A stretch of 64,000 nucleotides of DNA from Levilactobacillus yonginensis (GTDB taxonomy: Bacteria > Bacillota > Bacilli > Lactobacillales > Lactobacillaceae), in NCBI RefSeq assembly GCF_003946265.1, contig NZ_RHNO01000007.1:1-64000 (forward strand), written 5' to 3'. The translations under genes and the position numbers were made by a program. Below, one piece after another: positions 1 through 8,105 of the stretch; the stretch's first letter is position 1, and the number at the start of each line of letters is the position of its first letter. Below the pieces are notes generated by a model. That model was not told the origin of the DNA and did not search any database. It saw only the letters and a program-made list of their open reading frames with translations.

Positions 1-11
1 CTTCATTTTAC

Positions 12-38
12 AGGACTCAGGCTATGAGTTCTTTTTTA
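12..38 (+). terminator. Rho-independent terminator (plus strand)
   Basis: GGACTCA and TGAGTTC form a 7-bp stem (one G-U) around a 5-base loop, followed by TTTTTT. It should end a plus-strand transcript entering from left of the window; that gene is not visible. Confidence 0.6.
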
Positions 39-93
39 TTTTCTTCTTACTTGTTGCACTTCAATTGTAAATTCGTCATAACTGATTTACTAT

Positions 94-117
94 CCGCCCG
101 CATAGCGGGTGGTTTTT
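94..117 (+). terminator. Rho-independent terminator (plus strand)
   Basis: CCGCCCGC and GCGGGTGG pair around a short loop and run straight into TTTTTT. It is the second plus-strand terminator in 110 bases, so the unseen upstream gene has tandem terminators. A further perfect hairpin without a T-run (GCACGC TTTA GCGTGC) lies at 124-139. Confidence 0.65.
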
Positions 118-160
118 TGTTTCGCACGCTTTAGCGTGCTCAACCGGGCCTAAAGGCATA

Positions 161-189
161 AGAAAAGCCCATCTCCCAGCGGGAAATGG
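161..189 (-). terminator. rpsO terminator
   Basis: On the minus strand CCATTTCCC pairs with GGGAGATGG (one G-U) around GCT and is followed by GCTTTTCTT. It lies about 20 bases beyond the rpsO stop codon. Confidence 0.6.
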
Positions 190-208
190 ACCCATAAGTC
201 GCGTAGAA

Positions 209-478
209 TTAACGACGCAGACCTAAGCTCTTGATTAATTCACGGTAACGTTGAACATCAGTCTTACGTAAGTAAGCCAAAAGGTTACGACGGTGACCGA
301 TCTTCTTCATCAACCCACGTTGTGAGTGGAAGTCCTTACGGTGTTGTTGCATATGAACGTTGATTTCGTTGATATCAGCGGTCAAAACGGCAACTTGGAC
401 CTCAGTAGAACCCGTGTCACCTTCGTGACGGGCGTATTGCTTGATGATTTCGTTTTTCTTTGCTTGACTAATAGCCAT
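209..478 (-). CDS. rpsO: 30S ribosomal protein S15
   Basis: Primary 16S rRNA-binding protein of the small-subunit platform. The 89-residue product begins [21 protein letters not shown] and contains the family signature around [19 protein letters not shown] and the conserved [20 protein letters not shown] segment. Length and sequence are typical of the family. I start at the ATG of 478 because an AAAGGTGG ribosome site precedes it; the longer in-frame ATG at 499 would swallow that site. It is a single-gene unit with its own promoter and terminator and a structured leader that may bind S15 itself. Confidence 0.97.
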   Translation of the reverse strand: MAISQAKKNEIIKQYARHEGDTGSTEVQVAVLTADINEINVHMQQHRKDFHSQRGLMKKIGHRRNLLAYLRKTDVQRYRELIKSLGLRR

Positions 479-573
479 GGTAAATATACCACCTTTCAAA
501 TAAGTGCCCCAAACTGAGTAAGTCGACGGTGGCCGCCCGACAAACTAAGTTAGAGGTTTGTGCTTTTGCACAG
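479..573 (-). promoter_or_regulatory. structured rpsO leader, candidate S15 autoregulatory RNA
   Basis: The roughly 95-base leader between the predicted transcription start and the rpsO ATG folds well on the minus strand. CCUCUAACU (548-556) pairs with AGUUUGGGG (507-515) as a 4+4 bp helix interrupted by a U-U mismatch. It encloses a hairpin at 522-541 in which GUC plus GGCGG pair with CCGUC plus GAC around CCA, with one bulged G. The ribosome site lies just 3' of the outer helix. rpsO leaders in many bacteria bind S15 and repress translation; that role here is inferred from position and fold only. Confidence 0.5.
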
Positions 574-579
574 TTATCA

Positions 580-608
580 ATCATACTTAACTTGCCTTGA
601 AATAGCAA
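580..608 (-). promoter_or_regulatory. rpsO promoter
   Basis: On the minus strand TTGCTA (603-608) and TATGAT (580-585) are separated by exactly 17 bases. The predicted start near 573 gives a leader of about 95 bases. Confidence 0.6.
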
Positions 609-666
609 GCCTTTTCCCCCAAGTAGCTATCAAGTAAAATTACTTTACATTTATCGAGCCTAGCTA

Positions 667-695
667 TTGCATTCAGTCGGTGCCTTCTGTATAAT
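667..695 (+). promoter_or_regulatory. rpsT promoter
   Basis: TTGCAT (667-672) and a perfect TATAAT (690-695) are spaced by 17 bases, 61 bases upstream of the rpsT ATG. It is divergent from the rpsO promoter. Confidence 0.75.
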
Positions 696-756
696 AACTT
701 ACGTTGAAATTAAGATTTCCGGTACAAAGGATTTCTCATTCGGAGGTGAAATTTTC

Positions 757-1011
757 ATGCCAATTATCAAATCAGCAATCGAACGTGCCAAGACGAACGT
801 GAAGGCTAACGAACGCAACTCTGCTCAATTGAGCACTATGCGGACTGCCGTTAAGCGTTTTGAAACAGCTAAGACGGCTGGCGCCGACAACGCAGAAGAA
901 TTATACCGCGCTGCTAGTGCTGCAGTTGACAAAGCCGCTTCAAAGGGCTTGATCAAGCGTAACAAGGCTTCCCGTGACAAGTCACGGATGGCTGCACGTT
1001 TAGCTAAGTAA
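757..1011 (+). CDS. rpsT: 30S ribosomal protein S20
   Basis: Small-subunit protein that binds the 5' domain of 16S rRNA early in assembly. The 84-residue product begins [20 protein letters not shown] and ends [20 protein letters not shown], the expected Lys/Arg/Ala-rich S20 pattern. The ATG at 757 follows GGAGGTG (742-748) with good spacing; the open frame extends further upstream to 667 but that part overlaps the promoter. It is a monocistronic plus-strand gene, convergent with holA and closed by a strong palindromic terminator. Confidence 0.96.
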   Translation: MPIIKSAIERAKTNVKANERNSAQLSTMRTAVKRFETAKTAGADNAEELYRAASAAVDKAASKGLIKRNKASRDKSRMAARLAK

Positions 1012-1044
1012 TCAATTAATCAACATGATTAGATGATGCAATCA

Positions 1045-1076
1045 GGGGGTCGACCAATTGGTCGACCCCCTTTTTT
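1045..1076 (+). terminator. rpsT terminator, probably bidirectional
   Basis: A perfect 26-base palindrome (GGGGGTCGACC and its complement around AATT) is followed by TTTTTT. It separates convergent rpsT and holA and may serve both. Confidence 0.85.
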
Positions 1077-1091
1077 GTCTATTTTTCTTTT

Positions 1092-2123
1092 TTACGCGGG
1101 CACCTGAGCCGCAAACTGTGTCATGAAGAGTGAAAATAACATCTCCGGTTCCATGGCCGTCGACTTCATCTGCTGCTCAACCCGAAATAATCCTAAGTAA
1201 GCCCGGTTTAAATCAGTCAGCTTGAATCTGCGATGTGATTGCAACGCTAGTTTGATTCTATATGGATGAACTTTTAAAATGCTGGCCAATTTTCCTTGAC
1301 TATATCCCTGCTTAGCTAAAATTTTAGTCTGAATCAATAGCCGGAATTGTCCCTGCAAGATGGCATTGATTCGCAAAGGTTCTTCCTTAGCCAATAGCAA
1401 TTCCCGATAAAGGGTCACCGCCCCTGCCGTATCCTTAGCCAAGACGCGATTGACCAAATCAAAGACATTTTGGGTCAATGTCTGGCGAACTAGGCCGGTC
1501 ACAGCACTTAGCTGTATTTCCTTTGCCGGCAACGTGAAAAGTTCCAGCTTAGGTAACTCACTCATCATAAGGGTTAAATCAGCATCTGTTCGTTGAATCA
1601 ACTCGTTTAGCGCGTTCGGTGCCATGCTATACCCGTCACTCTTCAACTGGTCGCCAATAAACTGTCGGACATCTCGTTCGGAAAAATTACCGATTTCAAT
1701 CATCGTGGCCGTTTTTTTCAGTTGCTTGACGACCTTCTTACGACCGTCTAGTTTTTCGTAGGGCGCAAAGAAGACGAGTACCGTGCTCGGCATGGGTGAC
1801 CCCAAATATGTTTGAAGGCTGTCAATATCGTGATCAACCTTTTGTTTCTTCGTTTCTCCCGTCAGAAATTGCGGGTTGTCGATACAAACGACGCGTCGTT
1901 CGCCAAAGAATGGCGCTGCCATCGCGTCATCCAAGGCAACTGCCAATGGGACCGTATCCATGTCATAACTGACAAAATTCATGGTTTGTTCTTCTGCAGG
2001 CACACTATTTTTAAACCCTGCTTTTAGTCTGCGTTGTAAATAATCCGCCTCACCCAGAATCAGATAGACGTTCGCTAATTGGCCGCCTTGGCCCAATGTT
2101 TTTAAGAGTTCGTTAATCGTCAC
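1092..2123 (-). CDS. holA: DNA polymerase III delta subunit
   Basis: Clamp-loader subunit that opens the beta sliding clamp during replication. The 343-residue product (MTINELLKTLGQGG..., VYLILGEADYLQRRL) has the HolA layout: an N-terminal degenerate AAA-like domain with the Y-L-I-x-G-E motif near residue 20, a central ERDVRQFIGDQLKS region, and a C-terminal helical domain (LVNRVLAKDTAGAVTLYRELL). The start codon is GTG and overlaps the comEC stop by four bases, so the two are translationally coupled. The gene follows comEC as it does in many Firmicutes. Confidence 0.92.
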   Translation of the reverse strand: MTINELLKTLGQGGQLANVYLILGEADYLQRRLKAGFKNSVPAEEQTMNFVSYDMDTVPLAVALDDAMAAPFFGERRVVCIDNPQFLTGETKKQKVDHDIDSLQTYLGSPMPSTVLVFFAPYEKLDGRKKVVKQLKKTATMIEIGNFSERDVRQFIGDQLKSDGYSMAPNALNELIQRTDADLTLMMSELPKLELFTLPAKEIQLSAVTGLVRQTLTQNVFDLVNRVLAKDTAGAVTLYRELLLAKEEPLRINAILQGQFRLLIQTKILAKQGYSQGKLASILKVHPYRIKLALQSHRRFKLTDLNRAYLGLFRVEQQMKSTAMEPEMLFSLFMTQFAAQVPA

Positions 2124-4381
2124 GTCTCTTGGTCCCCTTTTAGTTTAGTTTGCCAAAAACCATGTGTGCCGTGATAGGAATAGCGGATCATTCCGCTCGT
2201 CTGGGTGCTGACCGCCGGTATCTTTAAATCGCTGAGGGTTGCAAGTGTCTCCTGATTAGGATGACCATAACGATTTTGCCGCCCCGCTGAAATAATCGCC
2301 CACTGTGGTTTCGTTTGCGCCAAAAATGCTGGCGCACTTGCCGTTTTACTACCATGATGTCCTAATTTTAACACGTCCGTCCGCAGCTGCGGGACCGCGT
2401 CTAATATTTTTTGTTCACCCGGACGGTCCAAATCTCCCATAAACAGAAAATTATGGCCACCAAAGCTTCCTTGCAATGCTAAGGAGTTGGCATTCTCAGC
2501 CGGCGCCGCTTCAAAAGGATGTAGCACTTTGAGCGGCATGACTGTTCCCACCTTAATGGGTTGGACTGAAACTCGACTACCATGGAGCAGATACTGCCAG
2601 CTCGGTTCCCGCTCCATCCCCGATGGTACCAGGATTCGGCCGACCCGCATGTCCTGCAAAAATGCTGGTAAATCCCCAATATGATCCGCATCATGGTGGG
2701 TCAGATAGAGATCATCAATGTGGGTAATACCACGACTACGTAAATAAGCCAAGCTGGTCCGCGTAGCTGCATATGTTGCGGGTAATCGTGGAACCCAGTC
2801 TGGCTCACGAAACCCCAAACGACCACCCGTATCGATCAAAGAGATTCGCCGATTATACGGCTCGCGAATCAAAATGCTGTCTCCTTGGCCCACGTCAAAA
2901 TAAGTCACTTCCCCGGAAAATGGTACGTGAATCAGTCCGTACGCAAGCCCATAGCTGGCCAATAGGCCGCAAATCCAGCGCCGGCGTTGAGCCACTGGAC
3001 GGGTAAATAGTCCCCAAGTCAGAGCCACCCACACCCACGTTAACCACCAGACTGGCTGACCAAAGACTACGTTACCCGGAAGCTTCCCAAACCACTCTAA
3101 AAGTTCGTCAAACCTGCCCAAAATATTTGCAATCCATTGACTGACTAGCGGCAAGTAGTGACCGCTCAGCGTACCAACAACGGTGAGTGGCAAAATAACA
3201 GTGGGAAACAGCGGCACAATCACCCAATTTGCCAGCAACGTCAAAAAATGCCACTGGAAAACACCGCTTAGTAGACTAGGCAGACTGAGGAGTGTCAAAC
3301 CTACTTGGCGCCAATGTACGCGTTCATTGGCTAACAAGATCAGGGCTAAAGATAGCCCATAGCTTAATTGACCACCTAGCTCAAATAATAAGCCCGGGTT
3401 CAGCACCAGACCACCTACGAGTGCACTCGCCCAGGCATCTAAAGTTCCGATCGGTCGACCGATTCTTTTCCCAAAGAGCTGTACTCCCCGCATTAAACAA
3501 GCCCGGAGGACACCACTGCCGCCACCCGCTAAAATAAAGTAGCCGGGTAATCCCAATAATAACAGCCACTCCCAGTGTTCCCGGGCCAACCGTAAGTGTA
3601 CTAGTACCCAAGTTAACACACCCAGGAGCAAGGCAACGTGCATTCCCGAAATTGCAAAAAGATGCAACAATCCCAGCTGACGCATCCCCTGTAACTCTAA
3701 GGCCGTCTCTGCCCGTTTTTGTCCCGGAAACAGACCCAACGCATAGACACTCAAAGCGCCTGGTAGCCCCTCACAGTAATGAATTAGTCTTGCCCGCCAA
3801 CTATGCCACCAATCACTAAACCAGCCGTACAGCGTACTCTGAGCGGGCTGTTGGCTAGTCAATTCCGTGACGGCAATTGTTTTAACGATTCCTCGTCGTC
3901 GCCAGTACTTGGCGGCATCAAATTGACCGAAGTTGGTCGCCGGTAAAATCCCCTGTTGTTGTCCTCGAATCACCCACAACTGCGGGACTGATACCCGTTT
4001 TAGGGCTGCCAATTCACCAGCAGTTTTCACCCGACCGTGAATCAGTACTGGCTCTCCGGTCGTCGCCACCCTGGCAGTCAGGTAATAAGCCGCGCCGCGC
4101 ACCGAAATAGCATCTGGTTGAACCCGCAGTCGCAAGCTCACAGGTGAACTGTGCAAATAACTAAGCTCTCGTTGCTTAAGCTGGTGCTCCCGCAATGCCA
4201 AATATCCAGCCATGAGAAGGAGCACGCCAACCATCACCCCCAGAGTTCGCCATGAACGTAGCGTGACGACTCGCCCCACCGCAATCACTAACAGCAAACA
4301 ACCACCCCAAAAGTGGCCACCAACTAAAACGGTATACGCCGCCACGACCAAACTGATGAGAAACCAATGGCCGGGAGCCAC
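2120..4381 (-). CDS. comEC: ComEC/Rec2 DNA-uptake channel
   Basis: Membrane channel that carries single-stranded DNA across the cytoplasmic membrane during transformation. The 753-residue protein has N-terminal hydrophobic segments with a DUF4131-like region, then the Competence domain (GLFPGQKRAETALELQGMR then LLHLFAISGMHVALLLG, about residues 215-250) with many membrane spans. The C-terminal third is a metallo-beta-lactamase-like domain with FDVGQGDSILI, THHDADHIGD and LGHHGSK, the parts linked to degrading the non-transforming strand. Length is normal and the frame is intact. The start is GTG, overlapping the comEB stop by one base, with no clear ribosome site, implying coupling. Competence in this organism is not proven by the gene alone. 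Confidence 0.94.
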   Translation of the reverse strand: MAPGHWFLISLVVAAYTVLVGGHFWGGCLLLVIAVGRVVTLRSWRTLGVMVGVLLLMAGYLALREHQLKQRELSYLHSSPVSLRLRVQPDAISVRGAAYYLTARVATTGEPVLIHGRVKTAGELAALKRVSVPQLWVIRGQQQGILPATNFGQFDAAKYWRRRGIVKTIAVTELTSQQPAQSTLYGWFSDWWHSWRARLIHYCEGLPGALSVYALGLFPGQKRAETALELQGMRQLGLLHLFAISGMHVALLLGVLTWVLVHLRLAREHWEWLLLLGLPGYFILAGGGSGVLRACLMRGVQLFGKRIGRPIGTLDAWASALVGGLVLNPGLLFELGGQLSYGLSLALILLANERVHWRQVGLTLLSLPSLLSGVFQWHFLTLLANWVIVPLFPTVILPLTVVGTLSGHYLPLVSQWIANILGRFDELLEWFGKLPGNVVFGQPVWWLTWVWVALTWGLFTRPVAQRRRWICGLLASYGLAYGLIHVPFSGEVTYFDVGQGDSILIREPYNRRISLIDTGGRLGFREPDWVPRLPATYAATRTSLAYLRSRGITHIDDLYLTHHDADHIGDLPAFLQDMRVGRILVPSGMEREPSWQYLLHGSRVSVQPIKVGTVMPLKVLHPFEAAPAENANSLALQGSFGGHNFLFMGDLDRPGEQKILDAVPQLRTDVLKLGHHGSKTASAPAFLAQTKPQWAIISAGRQNRYGHPNQETLATLSDLKIPAVSTQTSGMIRYSYHGTHGFWQTKLKGDQET

Positions 4382-4866
4382 TAATCGTGTTTAGGTTGAT
4401 CAAAGGACAAATGCGTCAACATTTCAGGAGCAACCGTCACTTGGTTTAACTCGACACCCTTTAAGGCAATCAATTTTTGGGCATACGGGTCGTTATGATA
4501 ATTGCGCATGTAAGTAATTTTACGAATTCCCGCTTGCAACAGCATCTTGGTACATTGTAAACAAGGGAAGTCAGTCACGTAAATTTCGGCGCCATCGGTT
4601 GCTTCACCAAACTTAGCGCACTGCAACACCGCATTCATTTCAGCGTGAATTGTGCGTACACAATGTCCATCAACCAAGTAACAACCGGCATCTAAACAAT
4701 GGTCATCCCCTGAAACGGAGCCATTGTACCCCGCCGCAATGATCCGCTTATCCCGGACAATCGTCGCGCCCACGGACAACCGATTACAAGTACTCCGCGT
4801 AGAAATCACTAACGCTTGCAACATAAAATACTGATCCCAAGGAATTCGTTCACGTTTCACAATCAT
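4381..4866 (-). CDS. comEB: ComEB, dCMP deaminase family protein
   Basis: Zinc-dependent deoxycytidylate deaminase of the ComE operon; in Bacillus its activity is dispensable for DNA uptake. The 161-residue product contains the zinc and catalytic motif HAEMNAVLQ and the second zinc motif PCLQC, plus the N-terminal WDQYFMLQALVISTRSTC typical of the family. I chose ATG 4866 (MIVKRERIPW); GTG at 4860, eight bases behind GGGG, is an equally good alternative, and the longest frame (GTG at 4902) has no ribosome site. It lies between comEA and comEC with tight spacing. Confidence 0.92.
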   Translation of the reverse strand: MIVKRERIPWDQYFMLQALVISTRSTCNRLSVGATIVRDKRIIAAGYNGSVSGDDHCLDAGCYLVDGHCVRTIHAEMNAVLQCAKFGEATDGAEIYVTDFPCLQCTKMLLQAGIRKITYMRNYHNDPYAQKLIALKGVELNQVTVAPEMLTHLSFDQPKHD

Positions 4867-4907
4867 TACCCCATTTTCAAATTTTATTTTTAAGTATACC
4901 ACGGTGC

Positions 4908-5618
4908 TTAAACGGTGAGTTGATCCTGCAAGTTGGCAACCGTTTTGTCTCCAAAACCCGGTACTTGACTCAAATCCTTGACCGCCTTAAAGGAGCCATG
5001 TTCAGAACGATAATCCACAATCTTCTGGGCCTTTTTCTCCCCAATTCCCGTTAACTGCTGAAGCTCTGTCACGGTTGCTGTATTCAAGTTGATCACCGCA
5101 GCTGGCCCACTACTACCTTGCTTAGCCGCTGGACTGCCACTGGCCGTATTCGCCGTTGAACTGGTAGCCTGCGCTGCCGGTGCTTTCTCACCGCGCAACG
5201 GAATATAGAGCTGTTGTTGATCCGTTAGCTTAGTTGCCAAATTGACCTGCTGTCGATCAGCGCGCACGGCCAATCCCCCGGCAGCCTTAATGGCATCCGC
5301 CACCCGCATCTCCGCTGAAAATTGATAAAGGCCAGGATGGTTAACGCCACCCTGAACATCGACAAACACCCGGGTATCATGGCTGCTAGCAGAACTGGCG
5401 TCCCCCCTCACACGAGCTGCATTCTCCCGAACAACGCCAGATTCACGCTGACTCCCCTGTGCTGCCGGCGGTACTGCAGCCGGTAGTGGGGCTGGCGTCG
5501 CAGGTTGATGTAATAACAAGCCCCCCATGATTCCCATAATAATCAACGCAACGACACCACCAATAAGCCACTTATCCCGTTGCGAACGGTCCCACCACCA
5601 CGACTTGATATTTTCCAA
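4908..5618 (-). CDS. comEA: ComEA, DNA receptor for transformation
   Basis: Membrane-anchored DNA-binding protein that receives incoming DNA on the cell surface. About 236 residues: a short basic N-terminus with WWWDRSQRDKW, one membrane segment (LIGGVVALIIMGIMGGLLL), a low-complexity Pro/Ala stretch, a SLBB-type domain (VFVDVQGGVNHPGLYQFSAEMRVADAIKAAGG) and a C-terminal helix-hairpin-helix pair (INLNTATVTELQQLTGIGEKKAQKIVDYR, then LSQVPGFGDKTVANLQ). TTG at 5618 is chosen because AAGGGGG lies about eight bases upstream; the longer GTG start at 5639 would contain that site. First gene of comEA-comEB-comEC-holA. Confidence 0.93.
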   Translation of the reverse strand: MENIKSWWWDRSQRDKWLIGGVVALIIMGIMGGLLLHQPATPAPLPAAVPPAAQGSQRESGVVRENAARVRGDASSASSHDTRVFVDVQGGVNHPGLYQFSAEMRVADAIKAAGGLAVRADRQQVNLATKLTDQQQLYIPLRGEKAPAAQATSSTANTASGSPAAKQGSSGPAAVINLNTATVTELQQLTGIGEKKAQKIVDYRSEHGSFKAVKDLSQVPGFGDKTVANLQDQLTV

Positions 5619-5666
5619 ACTAATGACCCCCTTTCCCACTAACTCCGTATTTAAGTCGAAATTTTT

Positions 5667-5704
5667 TTAGGAAAAATAAAAAAGCTTGAAAAATTCCAAG
5701 CTTT
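5667..5704 (-). terminator. terminator after the PDZ/Lon protease gene
   Basis: On the minus strand AAAGCTTG and CAAGCTTT (extended by GAA/TTC) form a hairpin followed by TTTTTTATTTTT. It closes the ftsW-ylbG-rsmD-coaD-protease run. Confidence 0.75.
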
Positions 5705-5710
5705 CGTTAG

Positions 5711-6752
5711 TTAATGAGTTTTCAGGTAATGCACCGCATCATTAAAGTTTTTAACTGGCACAACTTTCATGTTGGGGGCATACTTTTTAGCTGTCGATTT
5801 AGCCAGTTGATAGTTCGTTTGATGGTGTTCCTCATAGCAGTAACTTGCTAGGCTTGACGTATGGTGCAAAGAAAACCGTGGCACCGGCGCGTTTTGCAGC
5901 AATGATTTTCTTATCAATACCACCAATTTCACCGACGTTGCCATCGCCATCCACCGTCCCCGTTCCGGCAATTTTCTTGCCGTGGCGGAGGTTTTGACCC
6001 GTTACCTGCGTGTATACCTGCAAACTAAACATCAATCCACCAGACGGCCCACCAATATTACCAGCATCGATTGAAACCTTAGGCTTAGCAGTCACCTTCA
6101 CGTTATCCGTCAAGGTGATACCAATCCCAGCTTTCTTCGTTGGCAGACGCATAAGCTTGGCAGTCGCCTGTTTCGTCTTCCCTTTATGCTTAAAGGTAAT
6201 CGTTGCTTTTTGGCCGACCTTTTGCTTTTGAATGTACTTCTGATAGCCGACCATCGAATCAAAGTGGCGGCCGTTGACCTTGGTAACTGTATCGCCGACC
6301 TTCAACGCTTTCGCGAATGGTGAGGTCTTATCTACGCTCACCACGTAAATTCCGAGATACGTCCGTTTAACAGTTTTATTGGCTGCTTTATACGCCGTAT
6401 AGATTGATTCATTGATGGCGTCCTGCATGTAGAAGTCTTGCACCCGGTCGTACGTTGCCGTGCTAACGCCACCCGTGGCTTCATCAATACTCTCAATGGT
6501 GTCATAGGCGTGTAAACTAGCATACAAGTACGTTGCCGGGGTTGCTTGCGACTGCATGACCGACGTGATCATGAATTTTCCTTTATGGGTATCGGCATGA
6601 CCTGGCATTTTGACAAATGACTTTAAGTCGTCAGCCTCACCTGGACCCTCGATATACTTAGGAAGTGGTAGGAAAAAGAACGCCAACACGGCAATTCCGA
6701 TGGTAACCAGCAGAATTAATTGGCGCCATTGACGTCGCGTCCAATATCGCAT
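5711..6752 (-). pseudogene. SepM/YlbL-type PDZ-Lon serine protease, 3' frameshift
   Basis: Membrane-anchored PDZ plus Lon-like (S16) protease, the family of YlbL and streptococcal SepM. Residues 1-302 read in one frame: membrane anchor (LILLVTIGIAVLAFFFLPLP), PDZ region (VDKTSPFAKALKVGDTVTKVNGR) and catalytic domain with Ser in GGPSGGLMFSL and Lys in GGIDKKIIAAKRAG. That frame stops at TGA 5832-5834 after FAPYVKPSKLLL. The expected remainder, YEEHHQTNYQLAKSTAKKYAPNMKVVPVKNFNDAVHYL, continues in another frame to 5711. One extra base or two missing bases near 5835-5846 explains it. Both catalytic residues precede the break, so a shortened product might retain some function; a sequencing error is equally possible. 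Confidence 0.85.
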
Positions 6753-7238
6753 CTATTGATCACCCGCCAATCGCTGAGTCAAAGCCAATGCGACCGCTGC
6801 TGGGACCAAGTTCGTAAGGTCCCCGCCAAAGCGCGCCACTTCCTTCAATAAACTGGAGGAAACGAATTGATACTGTGGGTCAGTCATGAGACAAACCGTG
6901 TCCAAATCTGGGGCTAGCGTTCGGTTCATCCCGGCAATCCCCTGTTCAAATTCAAAATCCGCACTATTTCTAAGACCACGCACGAGGACAGTAGCATGAA
7001 CAGACCGCAAGAAATCAACGGTCAAGCCACTCTCCACCTGCACAGAAACGTTAGGTAGGTCCGCTGTACTGGCTTCAATAAAAGCTACTCGCTCAGCAGC
7101 CGTAAACAATCCCCGTTTGGCAGTGTTTTGGCCAACACCTACGATCAACTGGTCAAACATGCGGCTAGCCCGGGAAATTAGATCCAAATGACCGTTAGTC
7201 AACGGGTCAAAGCTCCCTGGGAAAACAGCAATCGTCAT
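6753..7238 (-). CDS. coaD: phosphopantetheine adenylyltransferase
   Basis: Fourth step of coenzyme A synthesis: 4'-phosphopantetheine plus ATP gives dephospho-CoA. The 161-residue protein starts MTIAVFPGSFDPLTNGHLDLI, with the nucleotidyltransferase signature (T-x-G-H), and carries the C-terminal YQFVSSSLLKEVARFGGDL motif that corresponds to the ISSTxVRE segment. Length is typical. It overlaps rsmD by four bases upstream and abuts the protease gene downstream; the coaD-rsmD-ylbG order matches the B. subtilis ylbG-ylbH-ylbI cluster. Confidence 0.96.
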   Translation of the reverse strand: MTIAVFPGSFDPLTNGHLDLISRASRMFDQLIVGVGQNTAKRGLFTAAERVAFIEASTADLPNVSVQVESGLTVDFLRSVHATVLVRGLRNSADFEFEQGIAGMNRTLAPDLDTVCLMTDPQYQFVSSSLLKEVARFGGDLTNLVPAAVALALTQRLAGDQ

Positions 7239-7798
7239 TCAGCTTCACTCCCTACCGCATAAATCGTCAACTCAGTGATCCCATAATCACGCCGTTCAAC
7301 CAAATCAAATCCAGCAATTTTATCAGGTAGCTGCGCGTTTTGATCAGTCTCACAAACGACTCGGGCTGTGGCCGTTAACAGGTTTAGCTCCCGCAAAACG
7401 CTCATTTGATCAACAATTTTCTGTTGGGCGTACGGTGGATCAAAGAACACTAAATCAAATTGATCCCCACGGTCGCTCAATTCCTTAACGGCTTTGTTTG
7501 CGTCACGTTTAATAATTTCAAACCGCCCCGCGGCCTTCGTCACTGCCACGTTATCCTTGATGGTTTTAATCGCCGCATATTGCCGATCAATCAAAACAGC
7601 CTGCTCGATTCCACGAGAAACGGCTTCAATACTCAACCCGCCGGAACCCGCAAACAGGTCCAGACTGCGGCCACCATCAAAGTACGGGCCGATAATGTTA
7701 AACAGCGCTTCCTTGACCTTATCAGTGGTCGGGCGGGTCGCCATTCCAGGAACGGCCTTTAACCGTCGTCCACCAAAGTCACCTGCGACAATTCTCAT
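7235..7798 (-). CDS. rsmD: 16S rRNA (guanine966-N2)-methyltransferase
   Basis: SAM-dependent methyltransferase acting on G966 of 16S rRNA in the assembled small subunit. The 187-residue product begins MRIVAGDFGGRRLKAVPG..TRPTTDKVKEALFNII, has the SAM site LDLFAGSGGLSIEAVSRG and the catalytic VFFDPPYA (NPPY-type) motif near residue 117. Overlaps both neighbours by four bases (coaD and ylbG), so expression is coupled. Confidence 0.95.
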   Translation of the reverse strand: MRIVAGDFGGRRLKAVPGMATRPTTDKVKEALFNIIGPYFDGGRSLDLFAGSGGLSIEAVSRGIEQAVLIDRQYAAIKTIKDNVAVTKAAGRFEIIKRDANKAVKELSDRGDQFDLVFFDPPYAQQKIVDQMSVLRELNLLTATARVVCETDQNAQLPDKIAGFDLVERRDYGITELTIYAVGSEAE

Positions 7799-8088
7799 TC
7801 CTCATCATCCTTCGTTTCATCTTCGGAATTTTCGGCGACCTCTTCGGCAACACCGTTAAAACTTTCGGTAATTTCTGGTCGGGCAGAGGCCACTACGCGC
7901 TTAACGAACCGAAGTTTATTCAATTGGTCCGTCAGACTCGTCACGTCCTTTTGGTCAACGTACATCACCACGTAGCGCATCTTCTTGGAGACGTACATAA
8001 CGGTGCCATACCGTTTTAGCTGCCGGGTCTGCTTTAAACTGTACGTGTAAACAATCAAGCTCTGCCGCGGCTGAATTTCAAATGCCAT
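7795..8088 (-). CDS. ylbG: UPF0298/YlbG family protein (DUF2129)
   Basis: Small conserved Firmicutes protein of unknown function. The 97 residues begin MAFEIQPRQSLIVYTYSLKQTRQLKRYGTVMYVSKKMRYVVMYV, matching the YlbG pattern, and end in a very acidic tail (EEVAENSEDETKDDEE) that is probably lineage-specific. An AGGAGG site precedes the ATG. Always found next to rsmD, as here, but no mechanism is established. Confidence 0.88.
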   Translation of the reverse strand: MAFEIQPRQSLIVYTYSLKQTRQLKRYGTVMYVSKKMRYVVMYVDQKDVTSLTDQLNKLRFVKRVVASARPEITESFNGVAEEVAENSEDETKDDEE

Positions 8089-8105
8089 GTTCTGACCTCC
8101 TCTGC

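Noticed and set aside
1-208. tRNA or small RNA gene suggested by several hairpins
   Set aside because: The hairpins are terminators or simple palindromes; no cloverleaf with T-loop and anticodon features. No tRNA or rRNA gene was seen in the window.
4867-4902. Longer ComEB N-terminus starting at GTG 4902
   Set aside because: No ribosome site and no resemblance to ComEB N-termini; the TGG-TATACT there could even be promoter-like.
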